This document shows, piece by piece, positions 7,945-16,405 of a stretch of DNA of 64,000 nt; positions within the stretch are counted from its first letter, which is position 1; each line of letters begins with the position of its first letter. The translations under genes were made by a program, and so were the position numbers. Source of the stretch: Planosporangium thailandense (GTDB lineage Bacteria; Actinomycetota; Actinomycetes; Mycobacteriales; Micromonosporaceae); NCBI RefSeq assembly GCF_011947195.1, contig NZ_JAATVY010000013.1:1-64000 (forward strand). Direction: 5' to 3'. The notes under the pieces were generated by a model. That model made no database searches and was not told the origin of the DNA. It saw nothing but the letters and a program-made list of their open reading frames with translations.

Positions 7945-10900
7945 ATGGCCTATCCGAAGAACGCCCCCGCCGGCGTACCGGCGAGCCCCGACCTGCCCGA
8001 GGTGGAGCGGAACGTCCTCGACTTCTGGAAGTCCGACCGGACTTTCGAGGCGAGCGTCGAGAACCGACCGGCCGGGGAGAACGGAGCCAACGAGTTCGTC
8101 TTCTACGACGGGCCGCCGTTCGCCAACGGCCTGCCGCACTACGGTCACCTGCTGACCGGCTACGTCAAGGACGTGGTGCCGCGCTACCAGACGATGCGCG
8201 GCCGCCGGGTCGAGCGCCGCTTCGGCTGGGACACCCACGGCCTGCCCGCGGAGGTCGAGGCCGAGAAGCAGCTCGACATCTCCACCAAGGCGGAGATCCT
8301 CGCGCTCGGCGTGGACAAGTTCAACGCCGCCTGCCGCGACTCGGTGCTGCGCTACACCAACGAGTGGGAGCGCTACGTCACCCGCCAGGCCCGCTGGGTC
8401 GACTTCACCAACGACTACAAGACGCTCGACCTGCCGTACATGGAGAGCGTCATGTGGGCGTTCAGGACGCTCCACGACAAGGGCCTGATCTACGAGGGCT
8501 TCCGGGTCCTGGCGTACTGCTGGCGCTGCGAGACGCCGCTGTCGAACACCGAGACCCGCATGGACGACGTGTACCGCGACCGGCAGGACCCGGCGGTCAC
8601 CGTCAAGTTCCGCCTGGAGACCGGTGAGGACCTGTGGGTGTGGACCACCACGCCGTGGACGCTGCCGTCCAACCTGGCGGTGGCGGTAGGGCCGGACATC
8701 GAGTACGCCGTCTTCGAGGACGAGAACGGGCAGCGCCACGTCGTCGGCGCGGCGCGGGTCGGCGCGTACGCCAACGAGCTGGCCAACGCGACCCAGGTGG
8801 GCACGGTGTACGGCCGGGACCTGGTCGGCCGCCGGTACACGCCGCTGTTCGACTTCCTCGTCGAGCAGGCCGGCCCGAACGCGTTCCGGGTGCTGTCGGG
8901 CGACTTCGTCACCACCGAGGACGGTACCGGCGCCGTGCACATGGCGCCCGCCTTCGGTGAGGACGACCAGAACACCTGCAACGCCAACGGCATCCCGACC
9001 GTGGTGACCGTCGACGAACACACCCGGTTCACGTCGCTGGTGCCCACGTACGAGGGGCTGCAGGTCTTCGAGGCGAACAAGCCGGTGCTGCGCGACCTCA
9101 AGGAGCGCGGCGTGGTGGTGCGCCACGACACCTACACCCACTCGTACCCGCACTGCTGGCGCTGTGACACCCCGCTGGTGTACAAGGCGGTGTCGTCGTG
9201 GTTCGTGGCGGTGACCCAGTTCCGTGATCGGATGGTCGAGCTCAACCAGCAGATCACCTGGGCGCCCGAGCACGTCAAGGACGGCTCGTTCGGCAAGTGG
9301 CTGGCCAACGCCCGGGACTGGTCGATCAGCCGGAACCGGTTCTGGGGCTCGCCGATCCCGGTGTGGAAGTCCGACAACCCGGAGTACCCGCGGGTCGACG
9401 TCTACGGCTCGCTCGACGAGCTGGAGCGGGACTTCGGGGTACGCCCGGCGGACCTGCACCGGCCCGGCATCGACGAGCTGACCCGGCCCAACCCCGACGA
9501 CCCGACGGGTAAGTCGACGATGCGCCGGGTGCCGGAGGTGCTGGACTGCTGGTTCGAGTCCGGCTCGATGCCGTTCGCCCAGGTGCACTACCCGTTCGAG
9601 AACCGCGACTGGTTCGAGCACCACTACCCGGGCGACTTCATCGTCGAGTACATCGGGCAGACCCGCGGCTGGTTCTACACGCTGCACGTGCTCGCGACGG
9701 CGCTGTTCGACCGGCCGGCGTTCCGCAACTGCGTCAGCCACGGCATCCTGCTGGGCGAGGACGGCCGCAAGATGTCCAAGAGCCTGCGCAACTACCCGGA
9801 CGTGTACGGCGTCTTCGACTCGTACGGCGCGGACGCCATGCGCTGGTTCCTGGTGTCGTCGCCGGTGCTGCGCGGCGGGGACATGTCGGTGACCGAGGCC
9901 GGCATCCGGGACTCGGTGCGGCAGGTGCTGCTGCCGCTGTGGAACGTCTGGTACTTCTTCAGCCTGTACGCCAACGCCGAAGGATACGAGGCGAAGCGGC
10001 GTACGGACTCGCCGCACCTGCTCGACCGGTACGTGCTCGCGAAGACCGGCGAGCTGGTCGCCGACGTGACGAAGGCGCTGGACGCGTTCGACCTGACCGG
10101 CGCCTGCACGGCGGTCCGCTCGTACCTCGACGCGCTGACCAACTGGTACGTCCGCCGCTCGCGCAACCGGTTCTGGACCGGGGACCGGGACGCGTTCGAC
10201 ACCCTGTACACGGTGCTGGAGACGCTGACACGGGTCATGGCGCCGCTGGCGCCGATGGTCGCGGAGGAGATCTGGCGGGGGCTGACCGGTGGCCGCTCGG
10301 TGCACCTGACCGACTGGCCATCCGCTGAGGAGTTCCCGGCGGATCACGACCTCGTCGCGGCGATGGACTCCGTCCGGGACGTCTGCTCGGCGGGGCTGTC
10401 CCTGCGCAAGGCCCGGGGCCTGCGGGTGCGGCTGCCGCTGCCGGCGCTGACCGTGGCGACGCCCGACGCGGCGCGGCTGCGGCCGTTCGCCGACCTGGTC
10501 GCCGACGAGGTCAACGTCAAGGAGGTCGGCTTCGCCGACGATCTGAGCCGGTACTGCGAGCAGGTGCTGACCGTCGTGCCGCGGGCGCTCGGGCCGCGCG
10601 TGGGCGGTCAGGTGCAGCACGTCATCAAGGCGGTCAAGGCCGGCCAGTGGGAGCTGGTCGACGGCGCGCCGGTCGCGGCCGGGGTGACCCTGCAGCCCGG
10701 GGAGTACGAGCTGAAGCTGGTGGCCGCGGACGCCGAGAACTCGGCGCCGCTGCCGGGCGGTGAGGGCGTGGTCGTGCTCGACACGGCCGTCACGCCGGAG
10801 CTGGCGGCCGAGGGGCTGGCCCGCGACGTCGTACGCGTCGTGCAGCTGGCCCGCCGGGAGGCGGGGCTGGAGGTGACCGACCGGATCGCGCTCGTGGTCG

Positions 10901-11061
10901 ACGCGCCGGCCCAGGTGGCCGCGGCGGTCGAGGCGCACCGCGACTTCCTCGCCGCGGAGACGCTCGCCGACTCGGTGACGTTCGGGGACACCGGGGACCG
11001 CGGGTTCGAAGGCGAGGCGGGCGAAGGCGACAAGGTACGCGTAGCCGTCACGCCGGTTTGA
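7945..11061 (+). CDS. ileS: Isoleucine-tRNA ligase
   Basis: Class Ia synthetase that charges tRNA-Ile in the cytoplasm, with a CP1 editing domain against valine. The product is 1038 residues from the ATG at 7945, which follows GAGGAG in the T-box leader; the open frame extends upstream but that part is leader RNA. The HIGH-type motif is HYGH at 65-68 and KMSKS is at 609-613. [11 protein letters not shown] marks the editing site. Length and motif style fit the eukaryote-like IleRS2 group found in Actinobacteria. The known link between IleRS2 and lower mupirocin sensitivity is family knowledge and is not shown here. Confidence 0.97.
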   Translation: MAYPKNAPAGVPASPDLPEVERNVLDFWKSDRTFEASVENRPAGENGANEFVFYDGPPFANGLPHYGHLLTGYVKDVVPRYQTMRGRRVERRFGWDTHGLPAEVEAEKQLDISTKAEILALGVDKFNAACRDSVLRYTNEWERYVTRQARWVDFTNDYKTLDLPYMESVMWAFRTLHDKGLIYEGFRVLAYCWRCETPLSNTETRMDDVYRDRQDPAVTVKFRLETGEDLWVWTTTPWTLPSNLAVAVGPDIEYAVFEDENGQRHVVGAARVGAYANELANATQVGTVYGRDLVGRRYTPLFDFLVEQAGPNAFRVLSGDFVTTEDGTGAVHMAPAFGEDDQNTCNANGIPTVVTVDEHTRFTSLVPTYEGLQVFEANKPVLRDLKERGVVVRHDTYTHSYPHCWRCDTPLVYKAVSSWFVAVTQFRDRMVELNQQITWAPEHVKDGSFGKWLANARDWSISRNRFWGSPIPVWKSDNPEYPRVDVYGSLDELERDFGVRPADLHRPGIDELTRPNPDDPTGKSTMRRVPEVLDCWFESGSMPFAQVHYPFENRDWFEHHYPGDFIVEYIGQTRGWFYTLHVLATALFDRPAFRNCVSHGILLGEDGRKMSKSLRNYPDVYGVFDSYGADAMRWFLVSSPVLRGGDMSVTEAGIRDSVRQVLLPLWNVWYFFSLYANAEGYEAKRRTDSPHLLDRYVLAKTGELVADVTKALDAFDLTGACTAVRSYLDALTNWYVRRSRNRFWTGDRDAFDTLYTVLETLTRVMAPLAPMVAEEIWRGLTGGRSVHLTDWPSAEEFPADHDLVAAMDSVRDVCSAGLSLRKARGLRVRLPLPALTVATPDAARLRPFADLVADEVNVKEVGFADDLSRYCEQVLTVVPRALGPRVGGQVQHVIKAVKAGQWELVDGAPVAAGVTLQPGEYELKLVAADAENSAPLPGGEGVVVLDTAVTPELAAEGLARDVVRVVQLARREAGLEVTDRIALVVDAPAQVAAAVEAHRDFLAAETLADSVTFGDTGDRGFEGEAGEGDKVRVAVTPV

Positions 11062-11111
11062 GATCATGAGCACTTTGCGGGGTCGGAGGGCCCCGCAAAG
11101 TGCTCACGATC
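11062..11111. terminator. Long hairpin directly after the ileS stop
   Basis: The 21-base arms 11062-11082 and 11091-11111 pair with one mismatch (a possible G-U) around the 8-base loop TCGGAGGG. Both arms end in GATC. The element begins one base after the ileS TGA and ends 17 bases before the plsC start. It has no T-run and resembles the hairpins at 7623 and 63373 in design. Confidence 0.7.
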
Positions 11112-11128
11112 ATGCCACCTGCCGTAAC

Positions 11129-11797
11129 GTGACGGCCGTGTCCGCGCTGTACTCGATTGGGAAGGCCACGGTCGCCCCGGCGCTGCGCGCCGTCTGGCGG
11201 CCGAAGGTCACGGGCCTGGAGCACATCCCGCGCACCGGGCCGGTGATCCTGGCCAGCAACCACCTGTCGGTGGTCGACTCGCTCATCATTCCGATCACGG
11301 TGGCTCGGCCGGTCTACTTCCTGGCCAAGGACGAGTACTTTCGCCAGCCCCTGATGCGAACGATCATGACCGGGCTCAACCAGATCCCGGTCGACCGTTC
11401 CGGCGGCCGGGCCAGCCTCATGGCGCTGGACGCGGCCCTTCCGGTACTGCGCACCGGCAACGTGCTCGGCATCTACCCCGAGGGCACCCGCTCGCCGGAC
11501 GGGCGGCTGTACCGTGGTCGCCCCGGCGTGGCCAAGCTCGCGCTCGACGCGGAGGCCGCCGTGGTGCCGGTCGGGCTCCTGGGTACCGAGAAGATCCAGC
11601 CGGTCGGGGCGCGCCTGCCGCGCGTCGGCGTGCCGGTGGAGATGCGCGTCGGTAAGCCGCTGGACCTGTCGCAGTGGCGCGACGTCACCGTCGACAGCCG
11701 CGTACTGCGGGAGATCACCGCGGCCATCATGGCCGAGATCCGGGCGCTGACCGGCCAGGAGTACGTGGGCCGGTACGCGCCCCGCCGCGACAGTTAG
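11129..11797 (+). CDS. plsC: 1-acyl-sn-glycerol-3-phosphate acyltransferase family protein
   Basis: PlsC-type acyltransferase, predicted to transfer an acyl chain to lysophosphatidic acid (or a related acceptor) at the inner membrane face in phospholipid synthesis. About 222 residues. The catalytic HX4D motif is SNHLSVVDS near residue 50, the acceptor-binding EGTRSPDGRLYRGRPG follows at ~115-130, and VPVGLLGTEKIQP is the fourth block. I start at GTG 11129; a GTG at 11138 is nearly as good. The longer open frame from 11066 would run through the ileS-end hairpin and is rejected. The stop codon lies in the first unit of a 13-bp tandem repeat. Confidence 0.88.
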   Translation: MTAVSALYSIGKATVAPALRAVWRPKVTGLEHIPRTGPVILASNHLSVVDSLIIPITVARPVYFLAKDEYFRQPLMRTIMTGLNQIPVDRSGGRASLMALDAALPVLRTGNVLGIYPEGTRSPDGRLYRGRPGVAKLALDAEAAVVPVGLLGTEKIQPVGARLPRVGVPVEMRVGKPLDLSQWRDVTVDSRVLREITAAIMAEIRALTGQEYVGRYAPRRDS

Positions 11798-11869
11798 CTC
11801 CGCGAGTTAGCGCGGCGAGTTAGCGCGGCGAGTTAGCTCCGCGAGTTAGCTCGCGAGTCAGCCCCGCGC
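11793..11869 (+). repeat. Six 13-bp tandem repeats at the plsC stop
   Basis: Units of consensus GTTAGCKCSGCGA run at 11793, 11806, 11819, 11832, 11845 (12 bp) and 11857 (degenerate). Units 2 and 3 are identical, as are units 1 and 4. The first unit supplies the TAG stop of the acyltransferase gene. The array leads straight into the terminator hairpin. Confidence 0.85.
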
Positions 11870-11931
11870 AAGGTGTCACGCTTTGCTGCTTCGGCGCCGC
11901 GTGAGGCCGCAATATGTGACACCTTGCGCGG
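11864..11931. terminator. Bidirectional hairpin between plsC and the GH18 gene
   Basis: Perfect 16-base arms at 11864-11879 and 11916-11931 enclose a 36-base loop that has some secondary structure of its own. It sits between two convergent genes and has no U-tract, so it probably ends transcripts from both sides. Confidence 0.65.
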
Positions 11932-11943
11932 ATGATGTAGGAC

Positions 11944-13293
11944 TCAGAAGCCGGCGCTGATCCGCGTGAACTCCCAGTCGGACTGGTCCATGCCGCTGCA
12001 GCTGTCGGAGGCGCCGCCGCCCGGGCAGGGGCGGTCGCGGTTGGCCGACCAGAACGCCAACCGGACCAGGCCCTTGTTCTTGGCGTAGTCGCGGATGTCG
12101 GTCCAGGTCTGCGGCGGGATCCGCTCGTCCTCGGCGGTGACGCCGGTGCGGCCCGAGATGCCCATGTGACCGTACGCGGTCGCGTCCGGCCAGCCGAACG
12201 TGCGCTTGAGCTGGTCCTTCAAGCCTTCCGTGGCGTTGACGGTGTCGGTGTACATGTCCGTACCGTCGAAGTCGAATGGCATGATCGTGTACACGTCGAC
12301 GTCCGCGCTGAGCGCCTTCGACCGGTTGATCAGACGCACCCCCGCATCGGTCGGGCCGGTCCGGCCGGTTCCGAACGTCAGGACCGTCGTCACGCCCGGG
12401 TTGCGCTCCTTGACGATCTTCAGGGCACCGAGGATCCGGTCCTGCACCGCCGGATCGCCGAACTCGTCGGAATTCTCGATGTCGATGTCGACGACCTTCA
12501 ACCGGTACGCGTCGATCACCTTCTGGTACGCGCCCGCGAGGGCGGCGTCGTCGGGGCAGCTGGGGCCCAGCTTGTTGCCCGACCAGCCGCCGAACGAGAC
12601 CTCGACGTCGCCGCCGGCCGCCCGGACGGCGTTGATCGTCTGCTGGTCGACGCCGCCGGTCAGGGGACGCGAGCCGTCCCACATGGGGTTGCAGCCGCCG
12701 CCGGAGAGCATGAACGCCATCGTGAAGGCCTTGATACCGGACGCCGACATGACCGAGGTGGCGCTCGGTGGATCGCCCCAGCCCAGATACAGGTAGGGCG
12801 CCGCGGGGAGCTTCGCGACGCGGTCGCCGCCAGCCGGCCGAGGTGAGAGCGCGGGTGAGGGCGACGGGTAGCTGCCTCTGGTGTCGACGCAGGTGTCGCC
12901 GTTCAGGCCGCAGTTGGTGGGCTCGCCGGTGCCGCTGGCCACGAAGCTGAACGACACCGAGGCGCCGGGCGTGATCGTCGCGTTGTACTCGCGGTTGCGG
13001 GCGGTGTGGTGGACGCCGTTGGAGGTGATGTGGGCGTCCCGGTACGCGCCGAGCCTGGTGCCGGCTGGAAGGTCGAAGGTGAGCGTCCAGCCCTTGATCT
13101 TGTCGCTGCCGCTGTTCTTGATGGTGTAGATCCCGGTGTACCCGTTGCTCGAGCCGGCCTTGCTGAACGTGACGGTCGCGTCGGTCGTGGCGAACGCGGT
13201 CCGCGTCACGGTCTCCGTCAGCAGGGCGGCCGCGCCGGCGACGAGCGTCGCCGCGCCGGCCGCCAGGAGAATACGGGCTGACCTCGGTCTCAT
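11944..13293 (-). CDS. Secreted CBM2-like / glycoside hydrolase 18-like protein
   Basis: A predicted exported protein of 449 residues. A signal peptide occupies ~1-35 (ILLAAGAATLVAGAAALL core). A CBM2-like cellulose/chitin-binding domain spans ~38-130 (ATVTFSKAGSSNGYTGIYTI, GWTLTFDLPAGT). A Ser/Pro linker follows, then a GH18-like barrel with the strand motif VVDIDIENSDEF, which preserves DxDxE. The fold and binding module point to chitin or a related N-acetylglucosamine polymer. Position one of the usual DxxDxDxE is not Asp, so activity should be regarded as likely rather than certain. The start at 13293 has GGAAGGA upstream; the longer frame to 13527 overlaps the divergent gene and is rejected. 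Confidence 0.88.
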   Translation of the reverse strand: MRPRSARILLAAGAATLVAGAAALLTETVTRTAFATTDATVTFSKAGSSNGYTGIYTIKNSGSDKIKGWTLTFDLPAGTRLGAYRDAHITSNGVHHTARNREYNATITPGASVSFSFVASGTGEPTNCGLNGDTCVDTRGSYPSPSPALSPRPAGGDRVAKLPAAPYLYLGWGDPPSATSVMSASGIKAFTMAFMLSGGGCNPMWDGSRPLTGGVDQQTINAVRAAGGDVEVSFGGWSGNKLGPSCPDDAALAGAYQKVIDAYRLKVVDIDIENSDEFGDPAVQDRILGALKIVKERNPGVTTVLTFGTGRTGPTDAGVRLINRSKALSADVDVYTIMPFDFDGTDMYTDTVNATEGLKDQLKRTFGWPDATAYGHMGISGRTGVTAEDERIPPQTWTDIRDYAKNKGLVRLAFWSANRDRPCPGGGASDSCSGMDQSDWEFTRISAGF

Positions 13294-13429
13294 AGCGGTC
13301 CTTCCCATCCAGGGTCTCGATGGCGATGAGCGGGAGCTACCAGTGGTGGGGGAGCGGTGAGCACGGTGTGTAGTTGACGGCGGGGCGTGTTTTCGGAGCT
13401 GCCGAGCCGGCCGCGTAGGCTGGTTCGCT

Positions 13430-15376
13430 ATGAGCGTCGCGTCCGTCTTCCCCAAGCTCGAGCGGTTGCTGCCCGAGGTGAGTAAGCCGATCCAGTACGT
13501 CGGTGGTGAGCTGGGCGCGGTCGTCAAGGACTGGGACGCCGCGACCGTGCGGTGGGTGCTGTCCTACCCCGACGCCTATGAGGTCGGTCTGCCCAACCAG
13601 GGCGTGCAGATCCTGTACGAGGTGCTCAACGAGCAGGCCGACGTGCTTGCCGAGCGCACCTACGCGGTGTGGCCCGACCTAGAGGCTCTCATGCGCAAGC
13701 ACGCGGTGCCTCAGTTCACCGTCGACACGCACCGGCCGGTCCGCGCCTTCGACCTGTTCGGGATCTCGTTCGCGACCGAGCTGGGCTACACCAACATGCT
13801 CACCATGCTCGACCTGGCCGGGATTCCGCTCGACAGCCGTGACCGGGACGAAACCCACCCGATCGTGATCGCCGGCGGGCACGCGGCGTTCAATCCGGAG
13901 CCGATCGCCGACTTCATCGACGCCGCCGTACTGGGCGACGGCGAGGAGGCGGTACTCGAGATCACCGCGATCGTGCGGGACTGGAAGGCCGAGGGGTGCC
14001 CGGGCGGCCGCGACGAGCTGCTGCTGCGCCTGGCTCGGACCGAGAGCGTGTACGTGCCGCGCTTCTACGACGTCGACTACCTGCCCGACGGCCGGATCCA
14101 GCGGGTCGTGCCCAACCGGGCGGACGTGCCGTTCCGGGTGCACAAGCGCACGACCATGGACCTCGACGCCTGGCCGTACCCGAAGAAGCCGCTGGTGCCG
14201 CTCGCCGAGACGGTGCATGAGCGGTACGCGGTGGAGATCTTCCGGGGCTGCACCCGGGGCTGCCGGTTCTGCCAGGCCGGCATGATCACGCGGCCGGTCC
14301 GGGAGCGGTCGATCACGACGATCGGGGAGATGGTCGCCGAAGGGCTGGAGTTCAGCGGGTTCGGCGAGGTGGGCCTGCTGTCGCTGAGCTCGGCGGACCA
14401 CTCCGAGATCGGCAACATCTGCTCCGGCCTGGCCGACCAGTACCAGGGCAGCAACGTGTCCCTGTCGCTGCCGAGCACCCGGGTGGACGCGTTCAACATC
14501 ACACTCGCCGAGGAGTTGTCGCGGGGCGGCCGGCGTACCGGACTGACCTTCGCGCCGGAGGGTGGTTCGGAGCGGATCCGTCGCGTCATCAACAAGATGG
14601 TGTCGGAGGAGGACCTGATCCGCACCGTCGTCACGGCGTACTCGAACGGTTGGCGGCAGGTGAAGCTGTACTTCATGTGCGGGCTGCCCACCGAGACCGA
14701 CGAGGACGTCCTGCAGATCGCGCGCCTGGCGCACGAGGTCATCAAGGCCGGCCGGGCGGCCACCGGCTCCAAGGACATCCGCTGCACGGTCTCCATCGGG
14801 GGCTTCGTGCCCAAGCCGCACACGCCGTTCCAGTGGGCGGCGATGTGCTCACCGGAGGTGATCGACAACCGCCTCAAGCTGCTCAAACAGGCGATCAACT
14901 CCGACCGCTCGCTCGGCCGGGCCATCGGGTACCGCTACCACGACGGCCAGCCGTCGCTGATCGAGGGCCTGCTCAGCCGCGGCGACCGGCGCGTCGGCGC
15001 GGTCATCCGGCGGGTCTGGGAGGACGGCGGCCGTTTCGACGGCTGGTCGGAGCACTTCTCGTTCCAGCGTTGGGTGGACGCCGCCGCCGAGGTGCTGCCG
15101 CAGTTCGGCGTCGACCTCGACTGGTACACGACGCGTGAGCGCGACGAGAACGAGGTGCTGCCCTGGGACCACCTGGACTCCGGGCTGGACAAGGAGTGGC
15201 TCTGGCAGGACTGGCAGGACGCGCTGTCGGAGTACGAGCAGCCCGACTGCCGGTGGACTCCGTGCTTCGACTGTGGGGTCTGCCCGAGCATGGACACCGA
15301 GATCCAGATCGGGCCGACGGGGAAGAAGTTGCTGCCCCTCACGCCGGTCAACACGGGCCTGCGGGTGCCGTCATGA
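13430..15376 (+). CDS. TIGR03960-family B12-binding-like radical SAM protein
   Basis: A radical SAM protein of 648 residues. The N-terminal ~200 residues resemble a cobalamin-binding-like fold (EVGLPNQGVQILYEVLN, VIAGGHAAFNPEPIADF). The 4Fe-4S cluster motif is RGCTRGCRFCQAGM at ~275-288, giving CxxxCxxC. Typical SAM-barrel motifs follow: LSLSSADHSEIG, SLPSTRVDAF, LTFAPEGGSERIRRVINK and LYFMCGLPTETDEDV. A Cys-rich C-terminus (CRWTPCFDCGVC) may bind a second cluster. The pairing with the TIGR03936 gene and RNase E/G is conserved in Actinobacteria and other phyla. The substrate has not been established to my knowledge; an RNA- or ribosome-linked role is only inferred from neighbours. Confidence 0.93.
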   Translation: MSVASVFPKLERLLPEVSKPIQYVGGELGAVVKDWDAATVRWVLSYPDAYEVGLPNQGVQILYEVLNEQADVLAERTYAVWPDLEALMRKHAVPQFTVDTHRPVRAFDLFGISFATELGYTNMLTMLDLAGIPLDSRDRDETHPIVIAGGHAAFNPEPIADFIDAAVLGDGEEAVLEITAIVRDWKAEGCPGGRDELLLRLARTESVYVPRFYDVDYLPDGRIQRVVPNRADVPFRVHKRTTMDLDAWPYPKKPLVPLAETVHERYAVEIFRGCTRGCRFCQAGMITRPVRERSITTIGEMVAEGLEFSGFGEVGLLSLSSADHSEIGNICSGLADQYQGSNVSLSLPSTRVDAFNITLAEELSRGGRRTGLTFAPEGGSERIRRVINKMVSEEDLIRTVVTAYSNGWRQVKLYFMCGLPTETDEDVLQIARLAHEVIKAGRAATGSKDIRCTVSIGGFVPKPHTPFQWAAMCSPEVIDNRLKLLKQAINSDRSLGRAIGYRYHDGQPSLIEGLLSRGDRRVGAVIRRVWEDGGRFDGWSEHFSFQRWVDAAAEVLPQFGVDLDWYTTRERDENEVLPWDHLDSGLDKEWLWQDWQDALSEYEQPDCRWTPCFDCGVCPSMDTEIQIGPTGKKLLPLTPVNTGLRVPS

Positions 15377-15504
15377 GCGAGCGAAGCGGGGTCATCAGCA
15401 GGCTCAGTGTTGGCGCGAAGGGCGCCTACGAACTGTCCGGCCCGCGCGGCTGCGCGGTGCGGCCCGGACAGTTCGCCGAGCGCAGCGAGGTGCCGTCATG
15501 AGCC
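15364..15504 (+). repeat. Spacer module between the radical SAM genes, flanked by direct repeats
   Basis: The 14-mer GTGCCGTCATGAGC spans the end of the first gene (15366-15379) and recurs at the start of the next (15491-15504), 125 bp later. The intervening DNA contains an inverted repeat, GAACTGTCCGG (15430-15440) and CCGGACAGTTC (15464-15474), and the related ends GAGCGAAGCG and GAGCGCAGCG. This pattern fits an inserted non-coding module that duplicated the stop/start junction of two genes that usually abut. The open frame through it is not treated as coding. Confidence 0.6.
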
Positions 15505-16286
15505 GTACGAAGCCGCAGCCGGAAGGCGGCCAGGCGCCGGTCGTGCAGCGCGTCCGGCTGCGCTACGCCAAGCGCGGGCCCATGCGGTTCACGTCGCACC
15601 GCGACTTCGCCCGGGCGTTCGAGCGGGCCATCCTGCGGGCCAACGTCCCGATCGCGTACTCGCAGGGATTCACCCCGCACCCGAAGGTCTCGTACGCCTC
15701 GGCGGCGCCCACCGGCGTGGCCAGCGAGGCGGAGTACGTGGAGATCGGGCTGCGGGAGCGGGCCGACCCGCGGGAGCTGGTCTGGGCGCTCGACGCCGCG
15801 CTGTCGCCGGGGCTGGACATCCTCGAGGCGGTGGAGGCCACGGGCGGCAGCCTCGCCGAGCGGATCGACGCGTCGGCGTGGCGGATAGAATTGCCGGGAG
15901 TGACCGCTAATGCCGCGCGCCACGCCGTCGATGTATTCCTCGCGGCGACCGAGGTGCCGGTGGAACGCCTGACCAAGCAGGGCAGGCGCACGCTGGACGC
16001 CCGCGGTCCCGTGGTACGGCTCGACGCGCCACAAACTTCGGATGCCACACCTTCCGAGGTCAGTGGCGTACCGTGTGCGATACTCGACCTTGTCGTTAGG
16101 CAGGTCACCCCGTCCGTACGACCCGATGACGTCCTGTCCGGCCTGCGCGTGGCGGCCGATCTGGAGCTGCCGGTGCCGCCCCGCGCGACCCGGCTCGCCC
16201 AGGGAGTGCTCACGCCGCAGGGCGAGCTGGTCGATCCGCTGGCCGCGGATCGCGATGCGGCTGTCATCGGAGCTCCGCCGCCCTGA
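15498..16286 (+). CDS. TIGR03936-family radical SAM-associated protein (DUF2344)
   Basis: A protein of 262 residues beginning VQRVRLRYAKRGPMRFTSHRDFARAFERA, a signature of the DUF2344/TIGR03936 family. The next block is the equally characteristic YSQGFTPHPKVSYASAAPTG. The family occurs as a separate gene or as a C-terminal fusion to TIGR03960 proteins. The two products are therefore expected to act together, but the reaction is unknown. It starts at the ATG in the second copy of the direct repeat, 121 bp after the stop of its partner. RNase E/G follows after a 119-bp gap. Confidence 0.9.
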   Translation: MSRTKPQPEGGQAPVVQRVRLRYAKRGPMRFTSHRDFARAFERAILRANVPIAYSQGFTPHPKVSYASAAPTGVASEAEYVEIGLRERADPRELVWALDAALSPGLDILEAVEATGGSLAERIDASAWRIELPGVTANAARHAVDVFLAATEVPVERLTKQGRRTLDARGPVVRLDAPQTSDATPSEVSGVPCAILDLVVRQVTPSVRPDDVLSGLRVAADLELPVPPRATRLAQGVLTPQGELVDPLAADRDAAVIGAPPP

Positions 16287-16405
16287 CGGAGTTGCAGACT
16301 TCGGCGGTTGGCCCGGATTCCCGGGCGGGCCGTCGGCACGTACAGGTGCCCCTGCGTGGCAGCGTTTGCACGCGCCCGGGGGTGCCAGAACTGGAGAACA
16401 TCCGA

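Noticed and set aside
11066-11128. N-terminal extension of plsC from ATG 11066
   Set aside because: It would translate the post-ileS hairpin; the family starts at the GTG around 11129-11138.
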